DNA of 64,000 nt, from positions 186,001-250,000 of the forward strand of contig NZ_AULQ01000005.1 of the NCBI RefSeq assembly GCF_000422365.1, written 5' to 3'. The DNA is from Mesoflavibacter zeaxanthinifaciens DSM 18436. Its GTDB lineage: Bacteria > Bacteroidota > Bacteroidia > Flavobacteriales > Flavobacteriaceae. The notes under the pieces were generated by a model. It was not told where the DNA came from. It saw only the letters and a list, made by a program, of their open reading frames with translations, and searched no databases. Shown here one piece after another: positions 28,497-38,051 of this stretch. Positions within the stretch are counted from its first letter, which is position 1, and each line of letters begins with the position of its first letter. The position numbers and the translations under genes are program-made.

Positions 28497-30140
28497 TTAC
28501 TTAAGAGACTGAAAATGCTTAATTAAGTTTGTTGTTGAACTATCATGAATAGCTTTATTATCTTCTCCAAACTCATTTAAAATTTTATTAGCTAATTGTT
28601 TTCCTAACTCAACACCAAACTGATCGTAGCTATAAATATTCCAAATAATACCTTGTACAAATATTTTATGTTCATACATGGCAATTAACTTACCTAAACT
28701 TTCAGGTGTTAATTTATTAATGAAAATGGAGTTAGTTGGTTTGTTTCCTTCAAAAACTTTGAAAGGTGTTAAAGTTAAAACTTCTTCCTCAGATGTATTT
28801 TTTTCTTTAAACTCAGCAATAACTTCTTCTTTAGTTTTTCCGTTTAATAATGCTTCTGTTTGTGCGAAGTAATTAGACATTAATTTATCTTGATGGTCTT
28901 GATTACCATGAAGTGATTGTGCAAATCCAATAAAATCTGCTGGAATTAATTTTGTACCTTGATGTATTAACTGAAAAAAGGCATGTTGCGAATTTGTACC
29001 TGGTTCTCCCCAAATAATAGTACCTGTTTGGTAATCTACTCTATTTCCGTTTCTGTCAATACTTTTCCCGTTGCTTTCCATAATGCCTTGCTGAAGGTAT
29101 GTTGCAAATTGGTTTAGGTATTGAGAATATGGAATAATAGCTTCACTTTCTGCATTAAAGAAGTTGTTATACCAAATACTTAGTAAGGCTAAAATAACGG
29201 GTATATTGTTTTCAAAAGATTCACTTTTAAAATGGTTATCCATTTTATTTGCTCCTTCTAAAAGACTATTAAAATTATCAAATCCTACTGCTAAACTAAT
29301 TGACAATCCTACTGCACTCCAAAGTGAAAAACGACCGCCAACCCATTCCCACATTGGGAAAATATTATTAGCATCTATACCAAAATCTTTAACCTTTTGG
29401 ATATTTGTAGACACTGCAACAAAATGTTTTGCAACATGTTCTTCTTTACCGTGTTGTAAAAACCAATTTTTAATGGTGGTTGCGTTTGATAGTGTTTCTT
29501 GGGTTGTAAATGTTTTAGAAACAATTACAAATAAAGTAGTTTCTGGATTTAGTTTTTTAATAACTTCATTAACGTGATCTCCATCTACATTACTTACAAA
29601 GTGTGTTGTTAAATGGTTTTTATAATATTGAAGTGAATCTACAACCATTGCTGGACCTAAATCACTACCACCAATACCTATATTTACAACATCTGTAAAC
29701 GCTTTACCAGTATATCCTTTTAATTCGCCCGAAGTGACTTGATTGGTAAATTTTTCAATTTTTGATTTTACCTCAAAAACTTCTGGCATTACATTAACAC
29801 CATTTACCTTAAAAACAGCGTCTTTATCAGCTCTTAATGCAGTATGTAAAACAGCTCTTCCTTCTGTTTTATTTATAGTTTCACCGTTAAACTGAGCATT
29901 AATTGCTTCCTTTAACTTACAATCTTCTGCAAGTTGTAAAAGGTGTTTTAGGGTTTCTTCAGTAATTCTATTTTTAGAAAAATCTACGTAAAAATCTTCC
30001 CATTTTACAGTTAGATTATTTGCTCTGTTTGCATCTTCTGCAAACAAATTTTTCATTTTTAAATCTTTTACTTGATCAAAATGCTTTTGTAAATTTTCCC
30101 AAGCTTTTGTAGCTGTTGGATTAACTGTAGGTAATGCCAT
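28497..30140 (-). CDS. pgi: Glucose-6-phosphate isomerase
   Basis: This enzyme interconverts glucose-6-phosphate and fructose-6-phosphate in glycolysis and gluconeogenesis. The 547-residue protein is of the long bacterial and eukaryotic type: [60 protein letters not shown] with the catalytic Glu and His region, and [10 protein letters not shown] with the active-site Lys. Its ATG overlaps the stop codon of the upstream M23 gene by one base (TAATG), which indicates translational coupling in the operon from DUF3108 to pgi. Confidence 0.97.
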   Translation of the reverse strand: MALPTVNPTATKAWENLQKHFDQVKDLKMKNLFAEDANRANNLTVKWEDFYVDFSKNRITEETLKHLLQLAEDCKLKEAINAQFNGETINKTEGRAVLHTALRADKDAVFKVNGVNVMPEVFEVKSKIEKFTNQVTSGELKGYTGKAFTDVVNIGIGGSDLGPAMVVDSLQYYKNHLTTHFVSNVDGDHVNEVIKKLNPETTLFVIVSKTFTTQETLSNATTIKNWFLQHGKEEHVAKHFVAVSTNIQKVKDFGIDANNIFPMWEWVGGRFSLWSAVGLSISLAVGFDNFNSLLEGANKMDNHFKSESFENNIPVILALLSIWYNNFFNAESEAIIPYSQYLNQFATYLQQGIMESNGKSIDRNGNRVDYQTGTIIWGEPGTNSQHAFFQLIHQGTKLIPADFIGFAQSLHGNQDHQDKLMSNYFAQTEALLNGKTKEEVIAEFKEKNTSEEEVLTLTPFKVFEGNKPTNSIFINKLTPESLGKLIAMYEHKIFVQGIIWNIYSYDQFGVELGKQLANKILNEFGEDNKAIHDSSTTNLIKHFQSLK

Positions 30141-31462
30141 TATTTGGTATATGTAATTGCGTTATCTTGATTGGTATGTATGTCTAAAACCTGCTCTTCA
30201 GCTTCTATAGGATAATTGTATTCTATATTATCTAATTGAATTTTTATAGGTTTTATAAACTTTAAATATTCTGCTTTTAGACTGTCTGATATAGGCTCTG
30301 CTTCTGGTAGTTTTTGTTTGAAAGGATCTACTTGTTTTCCGTTTTTCCAGAAACGATAACAAACATGTGGTCCAGATGTATTACCCGTCATCCCAACATA
30401 TCCAATAATGTCTCCTTGTTTTACAAAATCACCAACTTTTACCGCACGATTACGCATGTGTAAATATTGTGTTGTGTAAGTTGAGTTGTGTTTAACTTTT
30501 ACATAATTACCGTTACCGCCTCTTCTAGCAGATTCTATTACAGTTCCGTTAGCTGTAGATCTAATTGGTGTACCAATATCTGCTGCAAAGTCTGTCCCTT
30601 TATGTGGTCTTACACGGTTTCCGTAAAGTGCTATACGTCTATTTAAATTATATCTAGATGAAATACGTTTATACTCTACAGGTGCTTTTAAGAATGCACG
30701 ACGAAGGTTTTTTGCGTCCTCAGAAAAATAGTCTTTTAACCCTTTTACGGTATCGGTTTCAAACTGAAATGCGTAAAACGGCTCGCCTTTATGTTCAAAA
30801 TAAGCTGCTTTAATTTCGTCTATTCCTGCATAAATGCTGTCGTCTATATATTTTTCTGTATAAATTACTTTAAATTTATCGTTTTTTTGAAGCCTAAAAA
30901 AGTCTATTGTCCAAGCATAAACATCACTCATTTTATAAGCTAAAATGACACTTTTCCCTTGTTTATCTAATGCTTCTGAAATGTTAGATTCTATAATTCC
31001 AGACACTTCTTTTTCGACATATTTTATAGGTTTTGTTGAAGAATATGCGTGAATTGAGTCTTGAAAATTAACAACCACATAATCTGTTTTTGTAGGTTGA
31101 TAAATAAAACATTTTGGTTCTTTTAAAGAATCGTTAGAACACAATAAAGTATAAGGCTTGCCTATCTGAAGCTTGGTAATATCAAAACTATCTTTTGTTA
31201 GCTGTGCTATTTGAAATATTTTTGAATAGTCTATTTGATTACGCTGAAGTATTTCTCCAAAGCTATCACCTTTTCTAATAGTATCTCTTTTTACAAAATA
31301 ATCTTTTAGGTTAAAACCAAACTCATACACTTCTTCTGGCTCTATAACCTCAACGGTTTGTATAGGTTCTTTTACTTCGTTTTTGCAGGCTATACTTAGT
31401 AATGCTAAAGCTAGTATTACTAAACATTTTTGCCCCAATCTTCTAACTCTTGCTTGCTCCAT
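30140..31462 (-). CDS. M23 (LytM) family metallopeptidase lipoprotein
   Basis: The product is about 440 residues from ATG 31462 ([13 protein letters not shown]...), which supplies a basic n-region, a hydrophobic core and the lipobox SIAC. The open frame extends 18 codons further upstream, but that part lacks signal character. A LysM/OapA-like region ([18 protein letters not shown]) is followed by the peptidase domain with [16 protein letters not shown] (HxxxD zinc ligands) and [12 protein letters not shown] with the second His pair. It probably cuts peptidoglycan cross-bridges. Its start overlaps the tryptophan dioxygenase 3' end by 43 bases in another frame. Confidence 0.85.
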   Translation of the reverse strand: MEQARVRRLGQKCLVILALALLSIACKNEVKEPIQTVEVIEPEEVYEFGFNLKDYFVKRDTIRKGDSFGEILQRNQIDYSKIFQIAQLTKDSFDITKLQIGKPYTLLCSNDSLKEPKCFIYQPTKTDYVVVNFQDSIHAYSSTKPIKYVEKEVSGIIESNISEALDKQGKSVILAYKMSDVYAWTIDFFRLQKNDKFKVIYTEKYIDDSIYAGIDEIKAAYFEHKGEPFYAFQFETDTVKGLKDYFSEDAKNLRRAFLKAPVEYKRISSRYNLNRRIALYGNRVRPHKGTDFAADIGTPIRSTANGTVIESARRGGNGNYVKVKHNSTYTTQYLHMRNRAVKVGDFVKQGDIIGYVGMTGNTSGPHVCYRFWKNGKQVDPFKQKLPEAEPISDSLKAEYLKFIKPIKIQLDNIEYNYPIEAEEQVLDIHTNQDNAITYTK

Positions 31463-32343
31463 AAGTCTGGAAAAAATATTCTTCTTTGATATTTTGGATG
31501 CATGTACTTTACCCATTCGCTTCCTCCTGTTGCTTCTGCTGTTTTACCGCCTATGTTTAAATAGTGTTTTGCGGTATTATAATGTGCCATAACCCAAGTG
31601 ATGTTTACGGTATAATCGTAATGGCGCATTGCTTTTATTAAATCTTTATCTTCTTTAACATCTTGTGGTAAGCTTTTAAAAATGGTCCACAGGTTGTGTG
31701 TGTTATAGAATTCTGCAAATCTAATAAATTCGTCTTTGTATTTCTGCTCGAAAACTGTTAATGTATAACTTTTTTTACCTGTTTTGTAGTCTTTTCCTGC
31801 AGCTTGCCAATACAAATGTTCAAAAGCATGTTCAAAAGAGGTATTTCTATCAATAGTTTCTCTAAAACGATTATCTATTAAGTTTATTAGCTCGGTAGAA
31901 GCAAATTCTATTTTTCTGTATTGTGCAGATTGAAATCCGCTAGCTGGCGTAAGTGTATTTCTAAACTTATTGTATTGTTCTATATCCATACCGTCTTTCA
32001 TTACGGTAAAGGATGAAGTTAAGACATCAAAATAACGACTTATTCGCATTATTTTAGTTTCAAAAAATGCTGCTGTTATGTCTTTTTTATTTGCAACTTG
32101 GTCTATTTCCCAAAGTATCATTTTAAACAACAATTCATTAACTTGATGATAAAGGATGAAAACCATTTCATCTGGTAATGTTGTTCGTTTTATTTGTAAA
32201 TTTAATAGGGCATCTGTTTGGATATAGTCCCAATAATCTATAGGCTTACTGTGTAGTAAGCCTTCTAAATGTGTATTTAGATTTTGATCTAAATCTGAAT
32301 ATTTTTTATCTAATTGATCTATAATTTTTTGGTCAGCACTCAT
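31420..32343 (-). CDS. kynA: Tryptophan 2,3-dioxygenase
   Basis: This heme enzyme opens the indole ring of L-tryptophan to N-formylkynurenine, the first step of the kynurenine pathway. The 307-residue protein has HQVNELLFKMILWEIDQ with the distal-pocket region, TPASGFQSAQYRKIEF, AHYNTAKHYLNIGGKT, and ATGGSEWVKYMHP near the C terminus. It lies 3 bases after the DUF3108 stop and overlaps the M23 gene downstream. With hppD and hmgA next door, this part of the window degrades aromatic amino acids. Confidence 0.93.
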   Translation of the reverse strand: MSADQKIIDQLDKKYSDLDQNLNTHLEGLLHSKPIDYWDYIQTDALLNLQIKRTTLPDEMVFILYHQVNELLFKMILWEIDQVANKKDITAAFFETKIMRISRYFDVLTSSFTVMKDGMDIEQYNKFRNTLTPASGFQSAQYRKIEFASTELINLIDNRFRETIDRNTSFEHAFEHLYWQAAGKDYKTGKKSYTLTVFEQKYKDEFIRFAEFYNTHNLWTIFKSLPQDVKEDKDLIKAMRHYDYTVNITWVMAHYNTAKHYLNIGGKTAEATGGSEWVKYMHPKYQRRIFFPDLWSKQELEDWGKNV

Positions 32344-32346
32344 CGA

Positions 32347-33126
32347 TTAATCTTCTACTAATATTTTAAATTGATGCTTTAGCCCTTTAAAAGCTTCTAA
32401 ATCTGCTCTTAATGATCCTACAGCAAGGTCTGCTTTGATGCGCAAAGGTATTTTATTTTTATCATTAGATACCCAAAGTGTTAAACTTTCTTCTTCTTTA
32501 AATACACGACCAGCCATTACATAGGGTCTAAATATTAAAGCATCTACTTCTCCAAATTTTGTGTCTAAATTTTCTCTACCTAAATACTTCAGTTTAAAAC
32601 CATAATTTTCTTCGTCAAAAAACATATCTAACTTAACCTCATCGCCTACTTTTAAGTTTTTGGTGTCTATATTATTTCTTAAATAATAAAAAGTTGACAC
32701 CATATCTTGGATGTTTGGTTTTGTTGTAAATGACTTTTTAGTATTATGTTTTTTATTATGTACTAGTGCTTCTTTTTTGTCTTGATCAAAAGTGATTTCG
32801 ATATCTTTTTTATGTCCTCCTTCATCAATTTTTCTGATAAACTTATAAGGCACAATAGATCGTTTATCAAAATAACTTTCATACCTATCCTCTACTTTAA
32901 AAAACCATTTTATTGCTCCTGTTGTCCAGCCTTTACCAACAACATGATACACTTGTTTTCCGTCTAAAACGGTTTCATTTACTTGTAGTGTGGCGTTACC
33001 TGCTTTTAAAAAACCGCTATAGCTCATTTTAAATTTAAACCATTCGCCTTTTTTAAAAGACGACTCTTGAGCATTAGTTAATTGCAATGCTAAGAGACAT
33101 ATTATAATTGGTAAAATTCTTTTCAT
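32347..33126 (-). CDS. DUF3108 secreted protein
   Basis: The product is 259 residues from ATG 33126 with a signal peptide (MKRILPIIICLLALQLTNAQ). An in-frame ATG at 33147 adds MLQIQYV and is less likely. The mature part matches DUF3108 (EWFKFKMSYSGFLKAGNATL, DMVSTFYYLRNN, FFDEENYGFKLKYLGRE). The family is of unknown function, beta-rich and probably periplasmic or outer-membrane associated. It is the first gene of the DUF3108, kynA, M23, pgi operon. Confidence 0.88.
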   Translation of the reverse strand: MKRILPIIICLLALQLTNAQESSFKKGEWFKFKMSYSGFLKAGNATLQVNETVLDGKQVYHVVGKGWTTGAIKWFFKVEDRYESYFDKRSIVPYKFIRKIDEGGHKKDIEITFDQDKKEALVHNKKHNTKKSFTTKPNIQDMVSTFYYLRNNIDTKNLKVGDEVKLDMFFDEENYGFKLKYLGRENLDTKFGEVDALIFRPYVMAGRVFKEEESLTLWVSNDKNKIPLRIKADLAVGSLRADLEAFKGLKHQFKILVED

Positions 33127-33197
33127 AACATATTGTATTTGTAACACTTAATTAGCTTAAACATCTTTATTTAAACGTAGTATTACAATTACTATTC

Positions 33198-33205
33198 CAA
33201 AAATA
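33198..33205 (-). promoter_or_regulatory. Possible -7 box (TATTTTTG) of the DUF3108-kynA-M23-pgi operon
   Basis: The minus-strand TATTTTTG fits TAnnTTTG, 71 bases upstream of ATG 33126. The AT-rich context makes chance matches likely. Confidence 0.35.
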
Positions 33206-33211
33206 TAAAAC

Positions 33212-33248
33212 AAAAAAATGCCATCAAATGTATAGATGGCATTTTTTT
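33212..33248 (-). terminator. Intrinsic terminator after hppD
   Basis: AAAAAAATGCCATC (33212-33225) pairs with GATGGCATTTTTTT (33235-33248) around a nine-base loop, 22 bases past the hppD stop. Confidence 0.88.
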
Positions 33249-33270
33249 ATTATTAAAAAGTAAACATATA

Positions 33271-34431
33271 TTAAAGTGTACCTCTTTTTGCTTGCTCTCT
33301 TTCTATAGACTCAAACAAAGCTTTAAAGTTACCTGCTCCAAAACCACGTGCGCCCATACGCTGTATAATTTCAAAGAATAGTGTTGGTCTATCTTCTACT
33401 GGTTTTGTAAAAATTTGAAGTAGATATCCTTCATCATCGGCATCTATCATAATACCTAAACCTCTAAGTGTTTCGATATCTTCTCTTAGCTCGTGACTAA
33501 ATTCTTCTAATCTTCCTGGTACCGCTTTATAATATTCTTCTGGTGGCGTTGATAAAAACTCTACACCTCTTGCTTTTAATTGTGATACTGTTGTAATAAT
33601 ATCGTCTGTTGCTACAGCTATATGTTGCACACCTGGTCCTTCGTAAAAGTCTAAATATTCTTCAATTTGAGAACGTTTTATACCTTCGGCTGGCTCATTG
33701 ATAGGGAATTTTATACGACCATTACCATTACTCATCACTTTACTCATTAAAGCAGAATATTCGGTATGGATTTGCTTGTCATCAAAAGATAAGAAATTAA
33801 CAAATCCCATTACATCTTCGTACCATTTTACCCAAGTATTCATTTCTCCCCAACCTACATTTCCTACCATATGGTCTATGTATTTTAGACCTACTGGTTC
33901 TGGATTGTAATCGCTTTCCCATTTTGTAAAACCTGGTAAAAATTGTCCGTTGTAGTTTTTACGTTCTACAAACATATGTACGGTTTCTCCATAGGTATAA
34001 ATACCTGCTCTAACTACTTCACCAAATTCATCTTTTTCAACCGTCGGTTCCATAAAAGATTTTGCACCTCTTTTTGTAGTTTCTTCATAAGATTTTCTTG
34101 CATCTTCAACCCAAAGCGCTACAACCTTTACACCATCACCGTGTTTTACTATATGATCATTAATTGGTGATTTGCTGTTTAAAGGTGTTGTTAAAACAAG
34201 TCTTATTTTGTCTTGTTTTAAAACATAACTTACAGACTCTTTAGATCCTGTTTCTAATCCTTTATAAGCATAAGATTGAAATCCAAATGCTGTTTTATAA
34301 AAATGTGCAGCTTGTTTTGCGTTACCTACGTAAAACTCTACGTAATCTGTACCTAAAAGCGGAAGAAAATCTTGCGCGCCATCAAATATTTTTTCTAAAC
34401 CGTAATCTACTGATTTTATTTCTTTACTCAT
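33271..34431 (-). CDS. hppD: 4-hydroxyphenylpyruvate dioxygenase
   Basis: This non-heme iron enzyme converts 4-hydroxyphenylpyruvate to homogentisate in tyrosine degradation. The 386-residue protein has two vicinal-oxygen-chelate halves. Iron ligands are visible as the His in YIDHMVGNVG, the His in GPGVQHIAVATDDI and the Glu in LFFEIIQRMGARGFGAGN. It follows hmgA by 13 bases on the same strand, giving a two-gene tyrosine operon. Fumarylacetoacetase is not in this window. Confidence 0.96.
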   Translation of the reverse strand: MSKEIKSVDYGLEKIFDGAQDFLPLLGTDYVEFYVGNAKQAAHFYKTAFGFQSYAYKGLETGSKESVSYVLKQDKIRLVLTTPLNSKSPINDHIVKHGDGVKVVALWVEDARKSYEETTKRGAKSFMEPTVEKDEFGEVVRAGIYTYGETVHMFVERKNYNGQFLPGFTKWESDYNPEPVGLKYIDHMVGNVGWGEMNTWVKWYEDVMGFVNFLSFDDKQIHTEYSALMSKVMSNGNGRIKFPINEPAEGIKRSQIEEYLDFYEGPGVQHIAVATDDIITTVSQLKARGVEFLSTPPEEYYKAVPGRLEEFSHELREDIETLRGLGIMIDADDEGYLLQIFTKPVEDRPTLFFEIIQRMGARGFGAGNFKALFESIEREQAKRGTL

Positions 34432-34444
34432 TGTTTGTCTTTAT

Positions 34445-35599
34445 TTATAACCAAGATTTAAAATAATCTTCGTCTGCTATTTTTAATGCTTCTTCTGTTA
34501 CTTGTAACGGTTTAAATGTGTCAACCATTACTGCTAATTCGTCTGTTTTAACTTTTCCTATGCTTCGTTCTACAGCACCAGGATGTGGTCCATGTGGTAT
34601 ACCTGCTGGATGCAAACTAATGTGACCTGCATCAATATCATTACGACTCATAAAATCTCCGTCTACGTAATACAATACCTCATCACTATCTATATTACTA
34701 TGATTATATGGCGCAGGAATTGAGTCTGGATGATAATCGTATAATCTTGGCACAAAACTACAAACTACAAATGCGTCTGTTTCAAAAGTCTGATGTACTG
34801 GTGGCGGTTGATGTATACGTCCTGTTATTGGCTCAAAATCATGTATAGAAAATGCATATGGATAGTTGTAACCATCGTAACCTACAACATCAAAAGGATG
34901 TGTTGCATAAACCATATCAAAAATATCATCTTGTTTTTTTACTTTGATTAAAAACTCTCCTTCTTCATTATAAGTTTCTAACTCTTGTGGTTGACGCAAA
35001 TCGCGCTCGCAAAATGGAGAATGCTCTAATAATTGACCAAACCAGTTACGGTAACGTTTTGGAGTGTAAATCGGTCTTCTAGATTCTACAATAAACAATC
35101 TGTTATCTTCTGTATCAAAATCTAGTTTGTAAATTATACCTCTTGGTACTAACAGATAATCTCCGTATTTAAAATCTAAATTACCAAGCATAGTACGTAA
35201 CTTACCTGTTCCTTTATGGATAAAAATAAGCTCGTCTGCATCAGTATTTTTATAAAAATAATCTTTAGTAGATTGTTTTGGAGCAGACAGTATAATACTA
35301 CAATCACTATTAGTTAATACTGTTTTTCTGCTTTGTAGGTAATCATTTTCTGGTTTTACTTGAAAACCTCTAAATCTGTATGATTGTATATTATTTGACT
35401 TTGCTATTTTGGGCGCTACACTGTATTGCTTTTTAATTGCTTTTACTTTTGTAGGCGCATGCTCGTGATATGAATTTGTAGACATACCATCAAAGCCAAT
35501 AGTACCAAATAGCTGCTCTGAATACAGAGACCCATCAGGTTTTCTAAACTGTGTATGTCGTTTAGGCGGTATCTTGCCTAATTTATGATAAAATGGCAT
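34445..35599 (-). CDS. hmgA: Homogentisate 1,2-dioxygenase
   Basis: This iron enzyme cleaves the homogentisate ring to maleylacetoacetate, the step after HppD. The 384-residue protein shows the cupin-like core (FIHKGTGKLRTMLGNLDFKY, DYLLVPRGIIYKLDF) and the C-terminal metal-site region (HEPAPT-type context YHEHAPT near the N terminus, SLHPAGIPHGPHPGAVE near the C terminus). It is the first gene of the hmgA-hppD pair. No clear -7 box was found upstream. Confidence 0.94.
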   Translation of the reverse strand: MPFYHKLGKIPPKRHTQFRKPDGSLYSEQLFGTIGFDGMSTNSYHEHAPTKVKAIKKQYSVAPKIAKSNNIQSYRFRGFQVKPENDYLQSRKTVLTNSDCSIILSAPKQSTKDYFYKNTDADELIFIHKGTGKLRTMLGNLDFKYGDYLLVPRGIIYKLDFDTEDNRLFIVESRRPIYTPKRYRNWFGQLLEHSPFCERDLRQPQELETYNEEGEFLIKVKKQDDIFDMVYATHPFDVVGYDGYNYPYAFSIHDFEPITGRIHQPPPVHQTFETDAFVVCSFVPRLYDYHPDSIPAPYNHSNIDSDEVLYYVDGDFMSRNDIDAGHISLHPAGIPHGPHPGAVERSIGKVKTDELAVMVDTFKPLQVTEEALKIADEDYFKSWL

Positions 35600-35816
35600 T
35601 TTTAATATTTTTTATTAATGAAATATTAGAACTACGTCTAATTGTTTGTTAGCTAAGATAATTGAATACTATTCTGGATTTCTTTTAATAAGAAATTTTA
35701 AGTGTGATAGTAAGTGCATCCAAATAGTGTTCATATACTTCAAATATCGTATTTTTTTTAGAGTTTTGAAAGTCTTTTTTGTTAAGTTTAAACAAACTGA
35801 TTTTCAAAAACTTAAC
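35600..35816. other. Non-coding gap between patatin-like gene and hmgA
   Basis: This 217-base AT-rich gap lies upstream of hmgA and downstream of the patatin-like gene. It holds an imperfectly placed inverted repeat (GTTAAGTTT at 35781-35789 and AAACTTAAC at 35808-35816) but no U tract in the right place for a terminator, and no recognisable promoter box. Confidence 0.5.
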
Positions 35817-38051
35817 TTAAAACCAATATCCTAAATTAAAAAACCAAAATCCTTTTTTTGTATCAGGAGAATATGTGTATTTAACTTCTACAGGACCTAA
35901 AAAAGTTTCTAAAGAATATCCAAGAGCATAACCAGAATATTGAGGCCAAGATAACCACTCTCCATCATCAAATAATCTGTCTTCAACATTGGCGTAATTT
36001 GCTGCCAATATTAAATGGTTTTTTGGCACAAAATTATAATCTAAACTTACAGATCCTTTGATATAAGAGTCTGCAGCAATACTTAAAAAATCATAACCAT
36101 AAAAAGGTTTAAAATTATTTATAAAGTCATTACCATAACCACCTAATACAAAGTCTAAAAATCTATTTGCTTTAGGGTTGATCTTAAAACCTCCATCTGA
36201 TGTAATATTAAAAGATAATTTATCTGTTGCTCTAAAAGCATAACCTACTTCTGCTTTTAGGATTGAAAAAGGCGAAAAATCTCCTCCAAAATCTGATGAA
36301 TATAAGTAGTAATTACCTTGTGCGTTAAAGTACATTCCTCTTGTAGGAAAGTATTTGCTATCATAAGAATCAAACTTAAGACTACCAAAAACACTTAAGT
36401 AATTACTATTTTCAAAAACAGTTTCTTCTTCATCTTCTTCAGTAATTATTGTTTCTGTTTTTACTTTTAGTTTTTTATGTTCTGCACCGATAGTAAACAC
36501 TAAATCATTTCTAAACAACGTTTGAAAAAAGAATTGATTGGTAAAATCTGATAATTCTGCATTAATTTTATTTACTCCTGCACTTGATATTTCTAATTCA
36601 GACAGAAAAGCAGAAGACACAACTCCGTTATCAAACTCACTAAATCTAGAGTTAACTCCTATACTCCAATAAATTCCTTTATCAATAAAATAATCAAAAT
36701 TATATCTTACATGATCACCTACTATAAAATCTAAAGAAGCCACATCATTTTTTAACAAAAACTGCTTTTTAGTAATATTAGCTAAAATGGCACTTTTATA
36801 TAAATCGTCGTAATGTAAAGCAAACTTTAAGAAAGTGGTTTTTTTAGATTCTCTTACTTTAGTTATTAACTTATAACCATCGTCTTCTTCTGGCTTAAGC
36901 TCATAAAAGAAATTATCAAAGTTATTAGTAGCCACTAAATTATTTGCTCCCAAAGTAAGATCTTTATAAGCTATTTTAGAATATGGTCTTAACTGAAGTT
37001 TACCTAACACATAAGACCTGGTGTATTTTTCTAAACCGTGAGTTTCTATATAATTAAGCCTAATGCTATCTGGAGATTTTTGTATTTGTGTTTTTATTCT
37101 TGGTTTAATCTGTTTGTCTTTTAATTGATTTAGTTGTTCTAAATTTTGCAAAGCTGCTTTTTCTCCATTATCAATAATCTCTCTTCCATCATCAAAAGAG
37201 ACAACTGTAAATTTAGATATATCTGGTTTAATGTATATGTCTGTTTCTTCAGACTTTTTAACCATATCATTTATGGTTCTAAAATTATTTATTTGAAATA
37301 ATATTGCTGGTGCAGAAGATAAATCTGTACGATTTGCTAAACCATCTTGTACATCTACGCCAATAATTATATCTATTCCTTTAGCTCTTAACTCTTCTAT
37401 GGGATAGTTATTGACTACTCCACCATCTATTAATAATTGATCTTTAATTAAAACCGGTTCAAATAATGAAGGAAAAGCGCCGCTTGCTTTAACTGCTTGT
37501 GCTAAATTACCTTTATCTAGCACAACTTGTTTACCAGTTTCTACATCTGTTGCGATACAGAAAAAAGGTATAGGAAGCTCACTAAAATCTTTTTTATTAC
37601 AAACATTAATTAAAAGCTTACTTAATAAATTAAAAGTGTTTTGTCCTTTTGATAATGCTGAAGGCAATTTCATCTTAAAATTATCAAATGGTAAGGTTAC
37701 TGCGTATTTTTCTGAAATTTCTCTTTCATAATTAGATTTGGCTTCTCTTGGCAGTTTGTCTGTAATAATATTATCAAAATTTACGCCTTGAAAAATAGAA
37801 TCTAGCTGTTTACCAGAATAACCTGATGCGTATAAAGAACCAATAATTGCTCCCATACTTGTTCCTGCAACATAATCTACCCTTATTCCTAGACTATCAA
37901 TAACTTTTAAGGCTCCAATATGTGCAAATCCTTTAGCGCCTCCACCGCTTAAAACTAGACCTACTTTTGGTTCTTTTATATTTTTTTCTTGGGCATTAAC
38001 AACTGTATTTACAGTTAGTAATAGCAAAATAGCGATGATAAATGGTTTCAT
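35817..38051 (-). CDS. Patatin-like phospholipase with C-terminal outer-membrane barrel
   Basis: The 744-residue product has a signal peptide ending VNAQ. The patatin domain has the oxyanion loop GLVLSGGGAKGFAHIG at 31-46, the nucleophile motif GTSMG at 63-67 and the catalytic Asp in DGG at 209-211, so the Ser-Asp dyad is intact. A POTRA-like stretch follows near 310-390, then a BamA/Omp85-type 16-strand barrel ending in an aromatic strand (GFWFFNLGYWF). This matches the type Vd (PlpD-like) autotransporter layout common in Bacteroidota. Its start overlaps uvrC by four bases. Confidence 0.92.
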   Translation of the reverse strand: MKPFIIAILLLLTVNTVVNAQEKNIKEPKVGLVLSGGGAKGFAHIGALKVIDSLGIRVDYVAGTSMGAIIGSLYASGYSGKQLDSIFQGVNFDNIITDKLPREAKSNYEREISEKYAVTLPFDNFKMKLPSALSKGQNTFNLLSKLLINVCNKKDFSELPIPFFCIATDVETGKQVVLDKGNLAQAVKASGAFPSLFEPVLIKDQLLIDGGVVNNYPIEELRAKGIDIIIGVDVQDGLANRTDLSSAPAILFQINNFRTINDMVKKSEETDIYIKPDISKFTVVSFDDGREIIDNGEKAALQNLEQLNQLKDKQIKPRIKTQIQKSPDSIRLNYIETHGLEKYTRSYVLGKLQLRPYSKIAYKDLTLGANNLVATNNFDNFFYELKPEEDDGYKLITKVRESKKTTFLKFALHYDDLYKSAILANITKKQFLLKNDVASLDFIVGDHVRYNFDYFIDKGIYWSIGVNSRFSEFDNGVVSSAFLSELEISSAGVNKINAELSDFTNQFFFQTLFRNDLVFTIGAEHKKLKVKTETIITEEDEEETVFENSNYLSVFGSLKFDSYDSKYFPTRGMYFNAQGNYYLYSSDFGGDFSPFSILKAEVGYAFRATDKLSFNITSDGGFKINPKANRFLDFVLGGYGNDFINNFKPFYGYDFLSIAADSYIKGSVSLDYNFVPKNHLILAANYANVEDRLFDDGEWLSWPQYSGYALGYSLETFLGPVEVKYTYSPDTKKGFWFFNLGYWF

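Noticed and set aside
29164-29577. Open frame of 137 codons antisense within pgi
   Set aside because: It is a shadow of a conserved coding region and its protein looks like no family.
35781-35816. Inverted repeat GTTAAGTTT / AAACTTAAC next to the patatin gene stop, as a terminator
   Set aside because: On the minus strand no U tract follows the stem; the T run lies on the wrong side, and the stem is AT-rich and weak.
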